NCBI RefSeq assembly: GCF_000577615.1
Contig: NZ_CBXX010000014.1
Coordinates: forward strand, 1-64,000
DNA: 64,000 nt
DNA from: Herbaspirillum sp. RV1423
GTDB taxonomy: Bacteria > Pseudomonadota > Gammaproteobacteria > Burkholderiales > Burkholderiaceae_D
Reading direction: 5' to 3'
The notes beneath the pieces are model-generated. The model saw only the letters and a program-made list of their open reading frames with translations. It made no database searches and had not been told where the DNA came from. Made by a program: the position numbers and the translations under genes. This document shows positions 40,958 to 49,422 of this stretch, in pieces (position 1 is the stretch's first letter; the number at the start of each line of letters is the position of its first letter).

Positions 40958-41877
40958 ACTGGCTGCGCCAACACTTCTTCGCACTGGCCGATGCCTTCAC
41001 TCACCTGCTGCGCTCGCCGGGCAATTTCATCCTCAACGTACTGGTGGTGTCGATCGCGCTGGCGCTGCCGTTCGCCGGCCTGACCGTGCTGGAAAACGTG
41101 CGACCGGTATCGGAACAGCTCGCGGTCGAGCCGGAAATCAGCATTTTCCTGAAAATGGACTTCCCGCGCGATAAGGCCACCGCGCTGGCCGGCAATATCC
41201 GCGCTATTTTGCAAGACAGCGGCAGCGCCGCCAGGATCGAATTCACGCCGCGCGAAAAGGCGTTCGACACGCTCAAGAGCAAGACCGGCTTGAACGACGT
41301 GCTGGCGACGCTGGGCGCCAATCCGTTGCCGGACAGCTATGTGCTGAAAATGTCGGGTTTCCAGGACGCCATGGACGCCGCCCGAATTGACGACATCGCT
41401 CAAAAACTCAAGGCCATGCCGGGCGTCGACACCGTGCAGATCGATTCGGCCTGGGTCAAGCGGCTGGCGGCCCTGTTGCGGATTTTGCGGCTGGTGCTGC
41501 TGTTCCTCGGCATCACGCTCGGCGCGGTGGTGGTGGCCGTGGTGTTCAATACGATCCGCCTGCAGGTCATGACGCAATATGAAGAAATCGAGGTGTCCCG
41601 CCTGCTCGGCGCGACCAACGCCTTCATCCATCGCCCCTTCTATTACACCGGCGCCCTGCTCGGTCTGTGTGCTGGCGCACTCGCCTTGGGCTTGGTGGCG
41701 CTGGCCTTGCAACCGCTCAATCTGGCGATCACGGATTTTGCCCGTTTGTACGCTTCCGAGTTCCGCCTGGCACTGCCGAGCATCGAGGCGATCGGCATCC
41801 TGCTCGGCGTCAGCGCCCTGCTGGGTTTGCTGGGCGCCATGCTGTCCGTCAAGCGACATCTGGCGCGGCTGGCCTGA
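40954..41877 (+). CDS. ftsX: Cell division protein FtsX
   Basis: This 307-residue protein has an N-terminal membrane helix, a periplasmic domain with ISIFLKMDFPRDKATALAG, and three C-terminal helices, the FtsX/MacB-like layout. It transmits FtsE ATPase activity to periplasmic amidase activators. Confidence 0.95.
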   Translation: MNWLRQHFFALADAFTHLLRSPGNFILNVLVVSIALALPFAGLTVLENVRPVSEQLAVEPEISIFLKMDFPRDKATALAGNIRAILQDSGSAARIEFTPREKAFDTLKSKTGLNDVLATLGANPLPDSYVLKMSGFQDAMDAARIDDIAQKLKAMPGVDTVQIDSAWVKRLAALLRILRLVLLFLGITLGAVVVAVVFNTIRLQVMTQYEEIEVSRLLGATNAFIHRPFYYTGALLGLCAGALALGLVALALQPLNLAITDFARLYASEFRLALPSIEAIGILLGVSALLGLLGAMLSVKRHLARLA

Positions 41878-42078
41878 TCTCGTCATTTCCCTCCGGCGGC
41901 AATCATTTCTTTTTTAAGATAATTGCCGCTTTTCAATATTGCTCTGCAAAATTTGTTACAGCTTTATGGTTGGAACAAGCAACTTTGCACCCCAAATCTC
42001 CTCTAATTCCTGCGATGAAAGTCAATTGCTTTGAAAGTTGCCATAGATAATAACTATTTCTTTCTTCTAGATTCGTTA

Positions 42079-42105
42079 TTAGCACTCTCATGGAAGGAGT
42101 GCTAG
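42079..42105. promoter_or_regulatory. CIRCE operator (HrcA site) upstream of rpoH
   Basis: TTAGCACTC, nine bases, then GAGTGCTAG matches the CIRCE consensus TTAGCACTC-N9-GAGTGCTAA with one mismatch at the last base. It lies 87 bp upstream of the rpoH start. A TTAGCA (42079) and TAGAAT (42103) pair with an 18-bp spacer would place the operator over a sigma-70-like promoter. The rest of the 41878-42191 gap is AT-rich leader without a gene. Confidence 0.85.
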
Positions 42106-42191
42106 AATTGTTGATAGAAATACTCCAGCTTTAAAGCATTGCTTATCTTAATTTATGCATCGCTTCCTCACTTAGGAACCAAGGAGAATCA

Positions 42192-43082
42192 ATGAAATCA
42201 GCCACTGCACTCATGCCCGTCGAGACCAATGCGCTTGCGCTCGGCTTCTCCGGCAGCCTGGGCAACATTGACGCCTATATTTCGGCCGTTAATCGTCTGC
42301 CGATGCTGACGCAGGCTGAAGAAGTCTCGCTCGCGCGCAGTCTGCGCGAAAAGAACGACCTCGCCGCCGCCCAAAAACTGGTGCTGTCCCACTTGCGCCT
42401 GGTGGTGTCGATCGCGCGCGGCTATCTGGGTTACGGCCTGCCGCACGCCGACCTGATCCAGGAAGGCAATATCGGCCTGATGAAGGCGGTCAAACGCTTC
42501 GATCCGGACCAGAACGTGCGTCTGGTGTCGTACGCAATGCACTGGATCAAGGCCGAGATGCATGAATACATCCTGAAAAACTGGCGTCTGGTCAAAGTAG
42601 CCACCACAAAGGCCCAGCGCAAGTTGTTCTTCAACCTGCGCAGCCACAAGGAAGGCCTGGACGCCATGACGCCGGCGCAAGTCGACGCGTTGGCCAAGAC
42701 GCTGGATGTGAAGCGCGAAGAAGTCATCGAAATGGAAACGCGCTTGTCCGGCCGCGATATCGCACTGGAAGCGCCGACCGACGACGAAGACGACAAGTTC
42801 GCGCCGATCGCCTACCTGTCGTCGGACAGCAGCGAACCGACCCGCGTGATGGAAGCCAAGCAATACGACCGTCTCCAGTCGGAAGGCCTGGAAGCCGCAC
42901 TGAGCAAGCTGGACGATCGTTCGCGCCGCATCGTGGAAGCGCGCTGGCTGGCCAACGACGACGGCAGCGGCGCAACGCTGCACGAACTGGCTGACGAATT
43001 CGGCGTATCCGCCGAACGCATTCGCCAGATCGAGGCGGTGGCATTGAAGAAGATGAAGGGCGCGCTGCAAGCGTTCGCTTAA
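42192..43082 (+). CDS. rpoH: RNA polymerase sigma-32 factor
   Basis: This 296-residue sigma factor has region 2 (HLRLVVSIARGYLGYGLPHA, DLIQEGNIGLMKAVKRFDP), the RpoH box around QRKLFFNLRS, and region 4 (LHELADEFGVSAERIRQIEA). It directs heat-shock transcription. AAGGAG precedes the ATG by 6 nt. The upstream CIRCE site suggests that HrcA represses it as well. Confidence 0.97.
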   Translation: MKSATALMPVETNALALGFSGSLGNIDAYISAVNRLPMLTQAEEVSLARSLREKNDLAAAQKLVLSHLRLVVSIARGYLGYGLPHADLIQEGNIGLMKAVKRFDPDQNVRLVSYAMHWIKAEMHEYILKNWRLVKVATTKAQRKLFFNLRSHKEGLDAMTPAQVDALAKTLDVKREEVIEMETRLSGRDIALEAPTDDEDDKFAPIAYLSSDSSEPTRVMEAKQYDRLQSEGLEAALSKLDDRSRRIVEARWLANDDGSGATLHELADEFGVSAERIRQIEAVALKKMKGALQAFA

Positions 43083-43108
43083 GCAAGTCCCGCAGTTCGA
43101 CAGCAATG

Positions 43109-43139
43109 AAAAAGGCGCTCAATCGAGCGCCTTCTTTTT
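43109..43139 (+). terminator. Rho-independent terminator of rpoH
   Basis: AAGGCGCTC-AATC-GAGCGCCTT forms a 9-bp stem followed by CTTTTTG. It lies between the convergent rpoH and sco genes and contains no inserted element. Confidence 0.88.
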
Positions 43140-43158
43140 GTCCGTAACCTGAAAGGCT

Positions 43159-43758
43159 TCAGGACAACAACAACTTCAAGTCGTGCACAATAGGCTCCGC
43201 GCCCTGGCCATGTTTGACGAACAGACGGATATGGCCTTGCGGGTCAAACACGTAGCTGCCCGCAGTATGGTCCATGGTGTAGCTGCCCGGCGTCTTGCCC
43301 GGTACTTTCTGGAAGAACACCTTGAATTCCTTGGCGACCTTCTCGGTCGCCGCTTCATCGCCGTACAAGCCGAGGAAACGCTTGTCGAAGGCCGGCACAT
43401 ACTGCGACAGAATCTGCGGCGTGTCGCGCGCCGGATCGATCGTCACGAACAAGACCTGCACCTTGTCGGCCTGCGGGCCGAGCTCCTTCATCACATTCGC
43501 CATTTCGGCCATTGTCGTCGGGCAGACATCCGGACATTGCGTGTAGCCGAAAAACATCACCACCGCCTTGCCCTTGAAATCGGCCAGCGTGCGCGGCTTG
43601 CCGTTGTGGTCGGTGAGCGCGAAGTCCCTGGCGTATTCCAGGCCGGTGACATCAGTGTTGACGAATTTTTCGGCGTTGCCCTGCTGGCAGGCCGCCAGCA
43701 TCAGCACACCGAGCGCCAGCAAGACGGCCGGCAGGAAAGACAGCAAACGTTTCATCAA
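43159..43758 (-). CDS. SCO1/SenC-type copper chaperone lipoprotein
   Basis: This 199-residue protein has a lipobox ([11 protein letters not shown]), the copper-binding [12 protein letters not shown] and a downstream [16 protein letters not shown] with the His ligand. It delivers copper to the CuA site of oxidase subunit II or keeps its cysteines reduced. It ends the oxidase biogenesis run and overlaps ctaB by ATGA. Confidence 0.93.
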   Translation of the reverse strand: MMKRLLSFLPAVLLALGVLMLAACQQGNAEKFVNTDVTGLEYARDFALTDHNGKPRTLADFKGKAVVMFFGYTQCPDVCPTTMAEMANVMKELGPQADKVQVLFVTIDPARDTPQILSQYVPAFDKRFLGLYGDEAATEKVAKEFKVFFQKVPGKTPGSYTMDHTAGSYVFDPQGHIRLFVKHGQGAEPIVHDLKLLLS

Positions 43759-44648
43759 AAAGTCCTGAACAGCAGGTAATGGTCGACCAGCAGCGCAGCG
43801 AACAACACCGACAGGTAGATGATCGAAAAAGCGAAGGCCTTGCGCGCAATCAGGTCGGTGTAGTGGCGATAAATCTGCCAGGAGTAATGGAAAAAAATCC
43901 CTCCCAGCACAATCGCCGTGCCGAGATAAATCAGGCCGCTCATGCCGACCGCGAACGGCAGCATGGTGGTCGCGATCAGTGCAATCGTGTACAGCAGGAT
44001 ATGGAATTGCGTAAACTTCATGCCGTGCGTGATGGGCAGCATCGGCAAGCCGGACTTGGCATAATCGTCGCGGCGGTACATCGCCAGCGCCCAGAAGTGC
44101 GGCGGCGTCCAGATGAAAATGATCAGCACCAGGATCCAGGCCTGCATCGGCACGTCATTGGCGATCGCGGCCCATCCCAGCGCCGGCGGCATCGCGCCCG
44201 ACAGGCCGCCGATGACGATGTTTTGCGGCGTGGCAGGCTTGAGGATGATGGTGTAAATGACGGCATAGCCGACGAAAGTCGCCAGGGTCAGCCACATGGT
44301 CAGCGGATTGACGAAGTTGTACAGCACCCACATGCCCATGCCGCCGATCACACCGGAAAATATCAGGGTTTGCACAACGGTAATTTCGCCGCGCGCCATC
44401 GGGCGGCGCGCCGTGCGCGCCATGCGCGAATCGATTTCGCGTTCCACCAGGCAATTGATGGCGAACGCCGCGCCGGCCAGCAGCCAGATGCCAATCGTCG
44501 CAAACACCACCTTGCGCCAGTCGGGCAATTCGGGCGTGGCCAGAAACATGCCGATGACGGCGCAGAACACCGCCAGTTGCGTCACCCGCGGCTTGGTCAG
44601 GGCCCAGTATTGGGCGATGCGATTCGGTGGTACGGTCAATGTGGTCAT
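43755..44648 (-). CDS. ctaB: Protoheme IX farnesyltransferase
   Basis: This 297-residue UbiA-family protein starts [20 protein letters not shown] and has [20 protein letters not shown] (prenyl-diphosphate binding) and [20 protein letters not shown]. It farnesylates heme b to heme O for the aa3 oxidase. The ATG at 44648 lies 1 bp after the ctaA stop codon. Confidence 0.95.
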   Translation of the reverse strand: MTTLTVPPNRIAQYWALTKPRVTQLAVFCAVIGMFLATPELPDWRKVVFATIGIWLLAGAAFAINCLVEREIDSRMARTARRPMARGEITVVQTLIFSGVIGGMGMWVLYNFVNPLTMWLTLATFVGYAVIYTIILKPATPQNIVIGGLSGAMPPALGWAAIANDVPMQAWILVLIIFIWTPPHFWALAMYRRDDYAKSGLPMLPITHGMKFTQFHILLYTIALIATTMLPFAVGMSGLIYLGTAIVLGGIFFHYSWQIYRHYTDLIARKAFAFSIIYLSVLFAALLVDHYLLFRTF

Positions 44649-44649
44649 G

Positions 44650-45765
44650 TCATGAAAGCGGGGCATACGCTGCAGCGGCAACCGCAACCGCGGCGGGAGC
44701 CAATCGAGTTTTGTAGTTTAACATGACCAGCAAAACCAGCAGCAGCGCCGCACCGCCGTTGTGCATGACGGCAATCGCCAGGGGCCAGTTCAGGTAGATG
44801 GTCGACAAGCCGGTAACCAGTTGCAAGGCGATCACGATCAGCAGCCAGCATCCGGTCTTGCGCAAGCCGGAGTCCTTGAGCGCCTTGTGCGCCAGCCAGG
44901 CAACGTAGGAGATCACGACGAAAGCGAAGGTGCGATGCAGCCAGTGGATCGCGGTCAGGGCCGGGAATGGCAGGTATTCATTGTCGGCGGTCTTGCCAAG
45001 GTGACGCCACAACGTGAAGCCGTTTTCAAAATCCATCGGCGGAATCATCGCGCCGTGGCACAAGGGAAAGTCGCCGCAGGCCAGCGCCGCGTAATTGGTG
45101 CTGACCCAGCCGCCCAGCGCGATCTGCAAGACCAACAGCAGCAAGCCGGCCAAAGCCGGAAACGCCAGCGCCCGCCCGCCGGCCGCGACCGGCGTATGCT
45201 CGTTCTGGCGCGCGCCCAGCCAGGTCAACATCGCCAGCAAGGTCAGACCGAGCAGCAAGTGGATGGTGACGATGACCGGCTGCAGTTTCATCGTCACCGT
45301 CCAGGCGCCAAATGCGCCTTGCAGGCAGACGAACAGGAACAGCATGGTCGGAAACCACGGCCGGAACTTGATCTCCACATGGCGTGACTTGATCCAGCGC
45401 CACCAGGCAATCGCCATGAGCGAAATGATCAGCACGCCAACCGCCATCGCTACGTACCGGTGGGTCATTTCGATCCAGGCCTTTGCGACCGTCACGGGTC
45501 CGGTCGGCATGGCTTCCTGCGCAGCGCTGATGTGTTCATGCGCCAGCAAGGGATTGGAATGGCCGTAGCAGCCCGGCCAGTCAGGACAGCCCAGACCGGA
45601 ATCAGTCAGTCGCGTGAAGGCGCCGAACATAATCAGGTCGAAGGTCAGGAACAACGTGACCCAGACCAGCTTGCGATATTTATTGGGGTCATTGGAAACG
45701 ACCAGAATCAGCGCGAGCGGTATTGACGCAATCAGCAAAGCCGCGAGGGCAAGTTGAATTAGCAT
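44650..45765 (-). CDS. ctaA: Heme A synthase (Cox15/CtaA)
   Basis: This 371-residue protein has eight hydrophobic segments and conserved heme-ligand histidines in [11 protein letters not shown] and [15 protein letters not shown], plus the pair [11 protein letters not shown]. It converts heme O to heme A. It is followed closely by ctaB. Confidence 0.94.
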   Translation of the reverse strand: MLIQLALAALLIASIPLALILVVSNDPNKYRKLVWVTLFLTFDLIMFGAFTRLTDSGLGCPDWPGCYGHSNPLLAHEHISAAQEAMPTGPVTVAKAWIEMTHRYVAMAVGVLIISLMAIAWWRWIKSRHVEIKFRPWFPTMLFLFVCLQGAFGAWTVTMKLQPVIVTIHLLLGLTLLAMLTWLGARQNEHTPVAAGGRALAFPALAGLLLLVLQIALGGWVSTNYAALACGDFPLCHGAMIPPMDFENGFTLWRHLGKTADNEYLPFPALTAIHWLHRTFAFVVISYVAWLAHKALKDSGLRKTGCWLLIVIALQLVTGLSTIYLNWPLAIAVMHNGGAALLLVLLVMLNYKTRLAPAAVAVAAAAYAPLS

Positions 45766-45773
45766 AAGCTACC

Positions 45774-46385
45774 TCACCCGATCGCCGACGCGCGCAACAG
45801 TTTGCCGATGTCTTTCTTGACCTTGTTGGGATCGGCATCCTTGGGGAAACGCATCATCAGGTTGCCGAGCGGATCGATCATGTAGATATGGTCTTCCGCC
45901 GTCGTGCCGGCGTCGGTCGGCAGCCAGGCCTTGAGCAGCGCCGGATCGACACGCAGCATGTCGGTGCCGTCGTATTCGCGCATGAGCATTGTGTCGAGCG
46001 GTTTGGCGTCGGTGATCAGCCAGACGCGCTCGATGCGGTCCATTTCCTTGCCCTGCATCAGGCGCAACTGACGCATGGCGAACAGGCGCGCCTTGCAGGC
46101 GTCGTCGCAATCGCCGCCAGCGATTTGCAGCATCACCCATTTACCTTTGTAATCCTCCAGCCCGGCCGGCTTGCCGTCGAGTCCGGCAGTGCCCAGCGGT
46201 GGGATCGGATATTGGCGCGGGTCAATCAGCGTGCCGTAGTTGGTACGGCTCTCCGGCTTGATCACGTAATAGGTGAGATACGAAGCGATCAACGGCGCGG
46301 CGCAGACCGCAACCACCAGCAACAGCTTCCATCGGCCGCGCTTGCGTTGCGGGTCTGGCTGTCCTTGCTCTTTACTTTTTTCCAC
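45774..46385 (-). CDS. Membrane-anchored SCO/thioredoxin-like protein of the cox cluster
   Basis: This 203-residue protein has one N-terminal membrane helix (LLLVVAVCAAPLIASYLTYY) and a periplasmic domain with CDDAC, the CxxxC spacing of SCO proteins, and a late DHIYMIDPLGNLMMRFPKD that matches the SCO region carrying the His ligand. It may be a second copper chaperone or a thiol reductase for oxidase assembly. It overlaps the SURF1 gene by 14 bp and ends 8 bp before ctaA. Confidence 0.75.
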   Translation of the reverse strand: MEKSKEQGQPDPQRKRGRWKLLLVVAVCAAPLIASYLTYYVIKPESRTNYGTLIDPRQYPIPPLGTAGLDGKPAGLEDYKGKWVMLQIAGGDCDDACKARLFAMRQLRLMQGKEMDRIERVWLITDAKPLDTMLMREYDGTDMLRVDPALLKAWLPTDAGTTAEDHIYMIDPLGNLMMRFPKDADPNKVKKDIGKLLRASAIG

Positions 46386-47094
46386 TTCGGAATCCTGTGA
46401 CGACGAAAAAAATGACGGCCATCAAGGCCAATGCATACCACTGCACGGCATAACCGCGATGACGCTCGATGCCCAGCGACGGCGCGGGCCAGTCGCGCAC
46501 CAGTCCGTCCTTCATGGCGCTGGACTGCTCGATCACGAACGGCGCGAGTTGCAAGCCGCTGGCGCGGGCGTATGCGGCGATGTCGAGGTTCTGCATGATC
46601 GCACCGGGACGCAGCGCTTCAGCGGCCCCGAGTTGCAGCAAATGCCCGGCGTCGCTGCGGATCACGCCTTCGATCTCGACCTCACCCGCCGCCGTCTGCA
46701 CAGACGGCAAACGCGTGCGGTCGTTCGCGTCGCGCGGCGCCCAGCCGCGCTCGACCAGTACCGCAGACGCCGGTTCCGCGCCGGCTATTTTAAACGGCAT
46801 CAGCACATAGAAACCGGGCACGCCGTTATACGGACGGTTTTCCAGGTAAGTCGCCCAGTTCTGCACGAACTCACCCCGTATCTTCACGTGGCGGAACTCG
46901 GCCTGCGCAATATCGACCTGCGCCGCGCCGGTCAGGGCGATGACAGGCGCCGCCTGGCGCGCCTGCATCTTCGCCTGGATCGCTTCCTTCTCATCCCCAC
47001 GCCGGGTCTGCCACTGTCCCAGCGACACCCCGAGCGCGGCCACGATCACCGTGGCGACCAGGGGAATCCATCGAATACGGAATCTGATTGGCAT
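46372..47094 (-). CDS. SURF1-family oxidase assembly protein
   Basis: This 240-residue protein has two membrane helices at the ends (residues 6-24 and 215-234) and the SURF1 landmarks FRHVKIRGEF, NRPYNGVPGFYVLMPF and VLVERGWAPRDAND. SURF1 helps insert heme A into subunit I. It is the first gene of the biogenesis half of the cluster. Confidence 0.93.
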   Translation of the reverse strand: MPIRFRIRWIPLVATVIVAALGVSLGQWQTRRGDEKEAIQAKMQARQAAPVIALTGAAQVDIAQAEFRHVKIRGEFVQNWATYLENRPYNGVPGFYVLMPFKIAGAEPASAVLVERGWAPRDANDRTRLPSVQTAAGEVEIEGVIRSDAGHLLQLGAAEALRPGAIMQNLDIAAYARASGLQLAPFVIEQSSAMKDGLVRDWPAPSLGIERHRGYAVQWYALALMAVIFFVVTGFRSGKK

Positions 47095-47185
47095 TACAAT
47101 GTCGCTTTACTCAATGCGCTTGGTCTTGCGCCACGGGCCGTCCGGCATCCTGCCGCTTCCTGCCCCCCCCTTACCTGCACACGCC

Positions 47186-47386
47186 ATGAAAATCATCGTC
47201 GCCGTCGCTTTCTTGCTCATCATCGGTAGCCTTGCATCGGCGCTGCTGTTCCTGATGCGCGACAAGGGCAAAAGCAACCGTACGGTGTATGCGCTGACGA
47301 TGCGCGTGGGATTTTCGGTGCTGCTGTTCATCCTGCTGCTGATCGCCTACCGGCTGGGCTGGATACAGCCGACCGGCATTCGCTGA
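47186..47386 (+). CDS. DUF2909 twin-transmembrane protein
   Basis: This 66-residue protein has two hydrophobic helices (IIVAVAFLLIIGSLASALLF and GFSVLLFILLLIAYRLGW) separated by a short charged loop RDKGKSNR. Such twin-transmembrane proteins sit in oxidase clusters of betaproteobacteria; the function is unknown. It lies on the opposite strand to its neighbours, between cox3 and SURF1. A run of eight C precedes the start by 15 bp. Confidence 0.85.
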   Translation: MKIIVAVAFLLIIGSLASALLFLMRDKGKSNRTVYALTMRVGFSVLLFILLLIAYRLGWIQPTGIR

Positions 47387-47474
47387 ACCGCTGCCGGCAA
47401 GGCGGCTGGTTCGACACGGCAAGCGGGCACAGCTTACACGTTTTCCGGATTTCTTGAAGCTGGTTTTCGACCGT

Positions 47475-47504
47475 AAAAAAGCCGCACCGAAGTGCGGCTT
47501 TTTT
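47475..47504. terminator. Bidirectional terminator between DUF2909 and cox3
   Basis: AAAAAAGCCGCACCGAAGTG then CGGCTTTTTT: stem GCCGCAC/GTGCGGC with T-runs on both strands. It serves both convergent genes. Confidence 0.9.
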
Positions 47505-47524
47505 GTGCGCAAAGCGGATCCGCG

Positions 47525-48385
47525 TTACAGCCAGTAGACCACAACGTACAGGCCGAGCCAAACCACGTCCACAAAGTGCCAATACCAGGCCGCGCCTTCG
47601 AAAGCGAAGTGGTGTTCCGGCGTGAAATGACCGCGCAGCACGCGGTACAGCACCACCGACAACATGATCGCGCCCATCGTCACGTGAAAGCCATGGAAAC
47701 CGGTCAGCATGAAGAAAGTCGAACCGTAGACGCCTGACGTCAGCTTCAGATTCAGCTCGGTATAGGCGTGGTGGTATTCGTAAGCCTGGAAACCCATGAA
47801 GATCGCACCGAGCAGGATCGTGGCAAACAGCCAGATTGCAGTTTGCGCACGGTGACCGGCGCGCAGCGCGTGGTGGGAGATCGTCAGCGTCACGCCCGAC
47901 GTCAGCAGCAAGGCCGTGTTGATGGTCGGGATCGGGAACGGGCCCATGGTCTGGAACGACTCGATCGTGCCGGCGGGACCGACGTTGCCCCAGTGCGCCG
48001 CGAAGTCGGGCCACAAAATCTTGTGGTCGAGATCGGCCAGCCACGGCATGGTGATGCTGCGTGCATAAAACAGCGCGCCGAAGAAGGCGGCGAAGAACAT
48101 CACTTCGGAGAAGATGAACCAGCTCATGCTCCAGCGGAAGGAGGCATCGATACGCTCGCTGTACTGGCCGGATTCGGATTCGCCGATGGCCTGGCCGAAC
48201 CACTTGTACAGCACCACCAGCACCGACAGGATGCCGACGATATTGAGGACTGCGCCCCAACTGTGACCATTGACCCAGGCCGACGCGCCGGCCATGGTGA
48301 CCAGCATCGATATGCCCGCCAGCACCGGCCACTGCGAGGGACCCGGTACGAAATAGTACGGCGCTTTAGCGTGTTGAGAACTCAT
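47525..48385 (-). CDS. ctaE: Cytochrome c oxidase subunit III
   Basis: This 286-residue protein has seven hydrophobic segments, including WFIFSEVMFFAAFFGALFYA, and the subunit III landmarks FMGFQAYEYHHAY and TGFHGFHVTMGAIML. It starts MSSQHAKAPYYFVPGPSQWP at 48385 with GGGAG upstream. Confidence 0.96.
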   Translation of the reverse strand: MSSQHAKAPYYFVPGPSQWPVLAGISMLVTMAGASAWVNGHSWGAVLNIVGILSVLVVLYKWFGQAIGESESGQYSERIDASFRWSMSWFIFSEVMFFAAFFGALFYARSITMPWLADLDHKILWPDFAAHWGNVGPAGTIESFQTMGPFPIPTINTALLLTSGVTLTISHHALRAGHRAQTAIWLFATILLGAIFMGFQAYEYHHAYTELNLKLTSGVYGSTFFMLTGFHGFHVTMGAIMLSVVLYRVLRGHFTPEHHFAFEGAAWYWHFVDVVWLGLYVVVYWL

Positions 48386-48487
48386 CTCCATCTCCCAATA
48401 CAAAATTCGGATCTTTTATAAATGACTGCTTCAAACCGGTACTGCCACATTCGTTCGGCCTTGCTCGCGACCGCCTTCATTGCGTAG

Positions 48488-48703
48488 TCACTGAGCAACC
48501 ACCATTTTCACTATCAGCACCAATGCCGTTACAAAAATCGCTGCGCCGATAATGCCGGCGATCACGACATGCAGCGGATTCAGCTTGGCGGCGTCGCTTT
48601 CGTAATCGCTGCGCTTGCGCACGCCGAAGAACGACCAGAACACCGCCTTCATCGTCGCCGCAAAGGATGCCTTGCGCTGAGTTGCATTTTTCAAGTCATC
48701 CAT
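48488..48703 (-). CDS. DUF2970 small membrane protein
   Basis: This 71-residue protein has an N-terminal basic stretch, MKAVFWSFFGVRKRSDYE, and one helix VIAGIIGAAIFVTALVLIVK. DUF2970 members occur in betaproteobacterial oxidase operons between ctaG and subunit III. The role is unknown. Confidence 0.88.
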   Translation of the reverse strand: MDDLKNATQRKASFAATMKAVFWSFFGVRKRSDYESDAAKLNPLHVVIAGIIGAAIFVTALVLIVKMVVAQ

Positions 48704-48713
48704 GCGCCACCTC

Positions 48714-49283
48714 TCAACTCGCCTTCTTCACTTGCCCGCCAATCTCAAAGAACGTATAAGACAGCGTAATCGTCGTCACATCCTTCGGCAGTGCCGGATC
48801 GATGTAGAACACCACCGGCATCTGCTTGGCCTCGTTCGGCCCCAGGGTCTGCTGCGTAAAACAGAAACACTCCACCTTCTTGAAGAACGCCGCCGACTGC
48901 TGCGGCGCGTAACTCGGTATGGCCTGCGCATCGACGCTGCGCGCCTGGGTGTTGACCACTTCGTACAACACCTGCGTCATCTCGCCCGGATGCACCTTCA
49001 TGCTGGCCACCGTCGGACGGAAGCGCCACGGCCCCTGCGCATTGCCGTCGAACTCGATCGTCACGGTGCGGCTCTTGTCGATCTGCGTGTTCGTCGGCGC
49101 TTCGACCGTCGCATCCTTGGGCGTCAGGAAATTGACGCCCGTGACTTCGCAAATCTTCTTGTACACCGGAATCAGCGCATAACCGAAGCCAAACATCAGC
49201 ACGGCAATGACCAACAGCTTGCCCAGCATCTGCCGGTTCAGCCTGCGTTCCGGCGATAACGCTTTCTTGTCGGTATCTGTCAT
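48714..49283 (-). CDS. ctaG: Cytochrome c oxidase assembly protein CtaG/Cox11
   Basis: This 189-residue protein has one membrane helix (LGKLLVIAVLMFGFGYALIP) and the copper-binding KVECFCFTQQTL (CFC motif). It delivers copper to the CuB site of subunit I. Its ATG overlaps the stop of the small upstream frame by one base (TGATG). Confidence 0.95.
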   Translation of the reverse strand: MTDTDKKALSPERRLNRQMLGKLLVIAVLMFGFGYALIPVYKKICEVTGVNFLTPKDATVEAPTNTQIDKSRTVTIEFDGNAQGPWRFRPTVASMKVHPGEMTQVLYEVVNTQARSVDAQAIPSYAPQQSAAFFKKVECFCFTQQTLGPNEAKQMPVVFYIDPALPKDVTTITLSYTFFEIGGQVKKAS

Positions 49284-49390
49284 CAGCGGAACCAGATGCG
49301 ATTGACGAAGATGCCGACGAAGAATGCCAACGCCACCAGCCCCAGCAGCAAACCCGTGCGCAGATTATTCGGCTTTTTACGATCTGTCAT
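49283..49390 (-). CDS. 35-residue cytochrome oxidase small assembly protein
   Basis: A short frame encodes MTDRKKPNNLRTGLLLGLVA followed by LAFFVGIFVNRIWFR and TGA at 49283-49285. It has a basic N-terminus, one membrane helix and an FVNRIWF ending. The frame lies between ctaD and ctaG and is joined to ctaG by a TGATG overlap, which supports translation. Similar tiny proteins are annotated in this position in other betaproteobacteria. Confidence 0.8.
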   Translation of the reverse strand: MTDRKKPNNLRTGLLLGLVALAFFVGIFVNRIWFR

Positions 49391-49422
49391 ACAGAGTGGG
49401 CAGGACCAGCCTGCCGCTCCCT

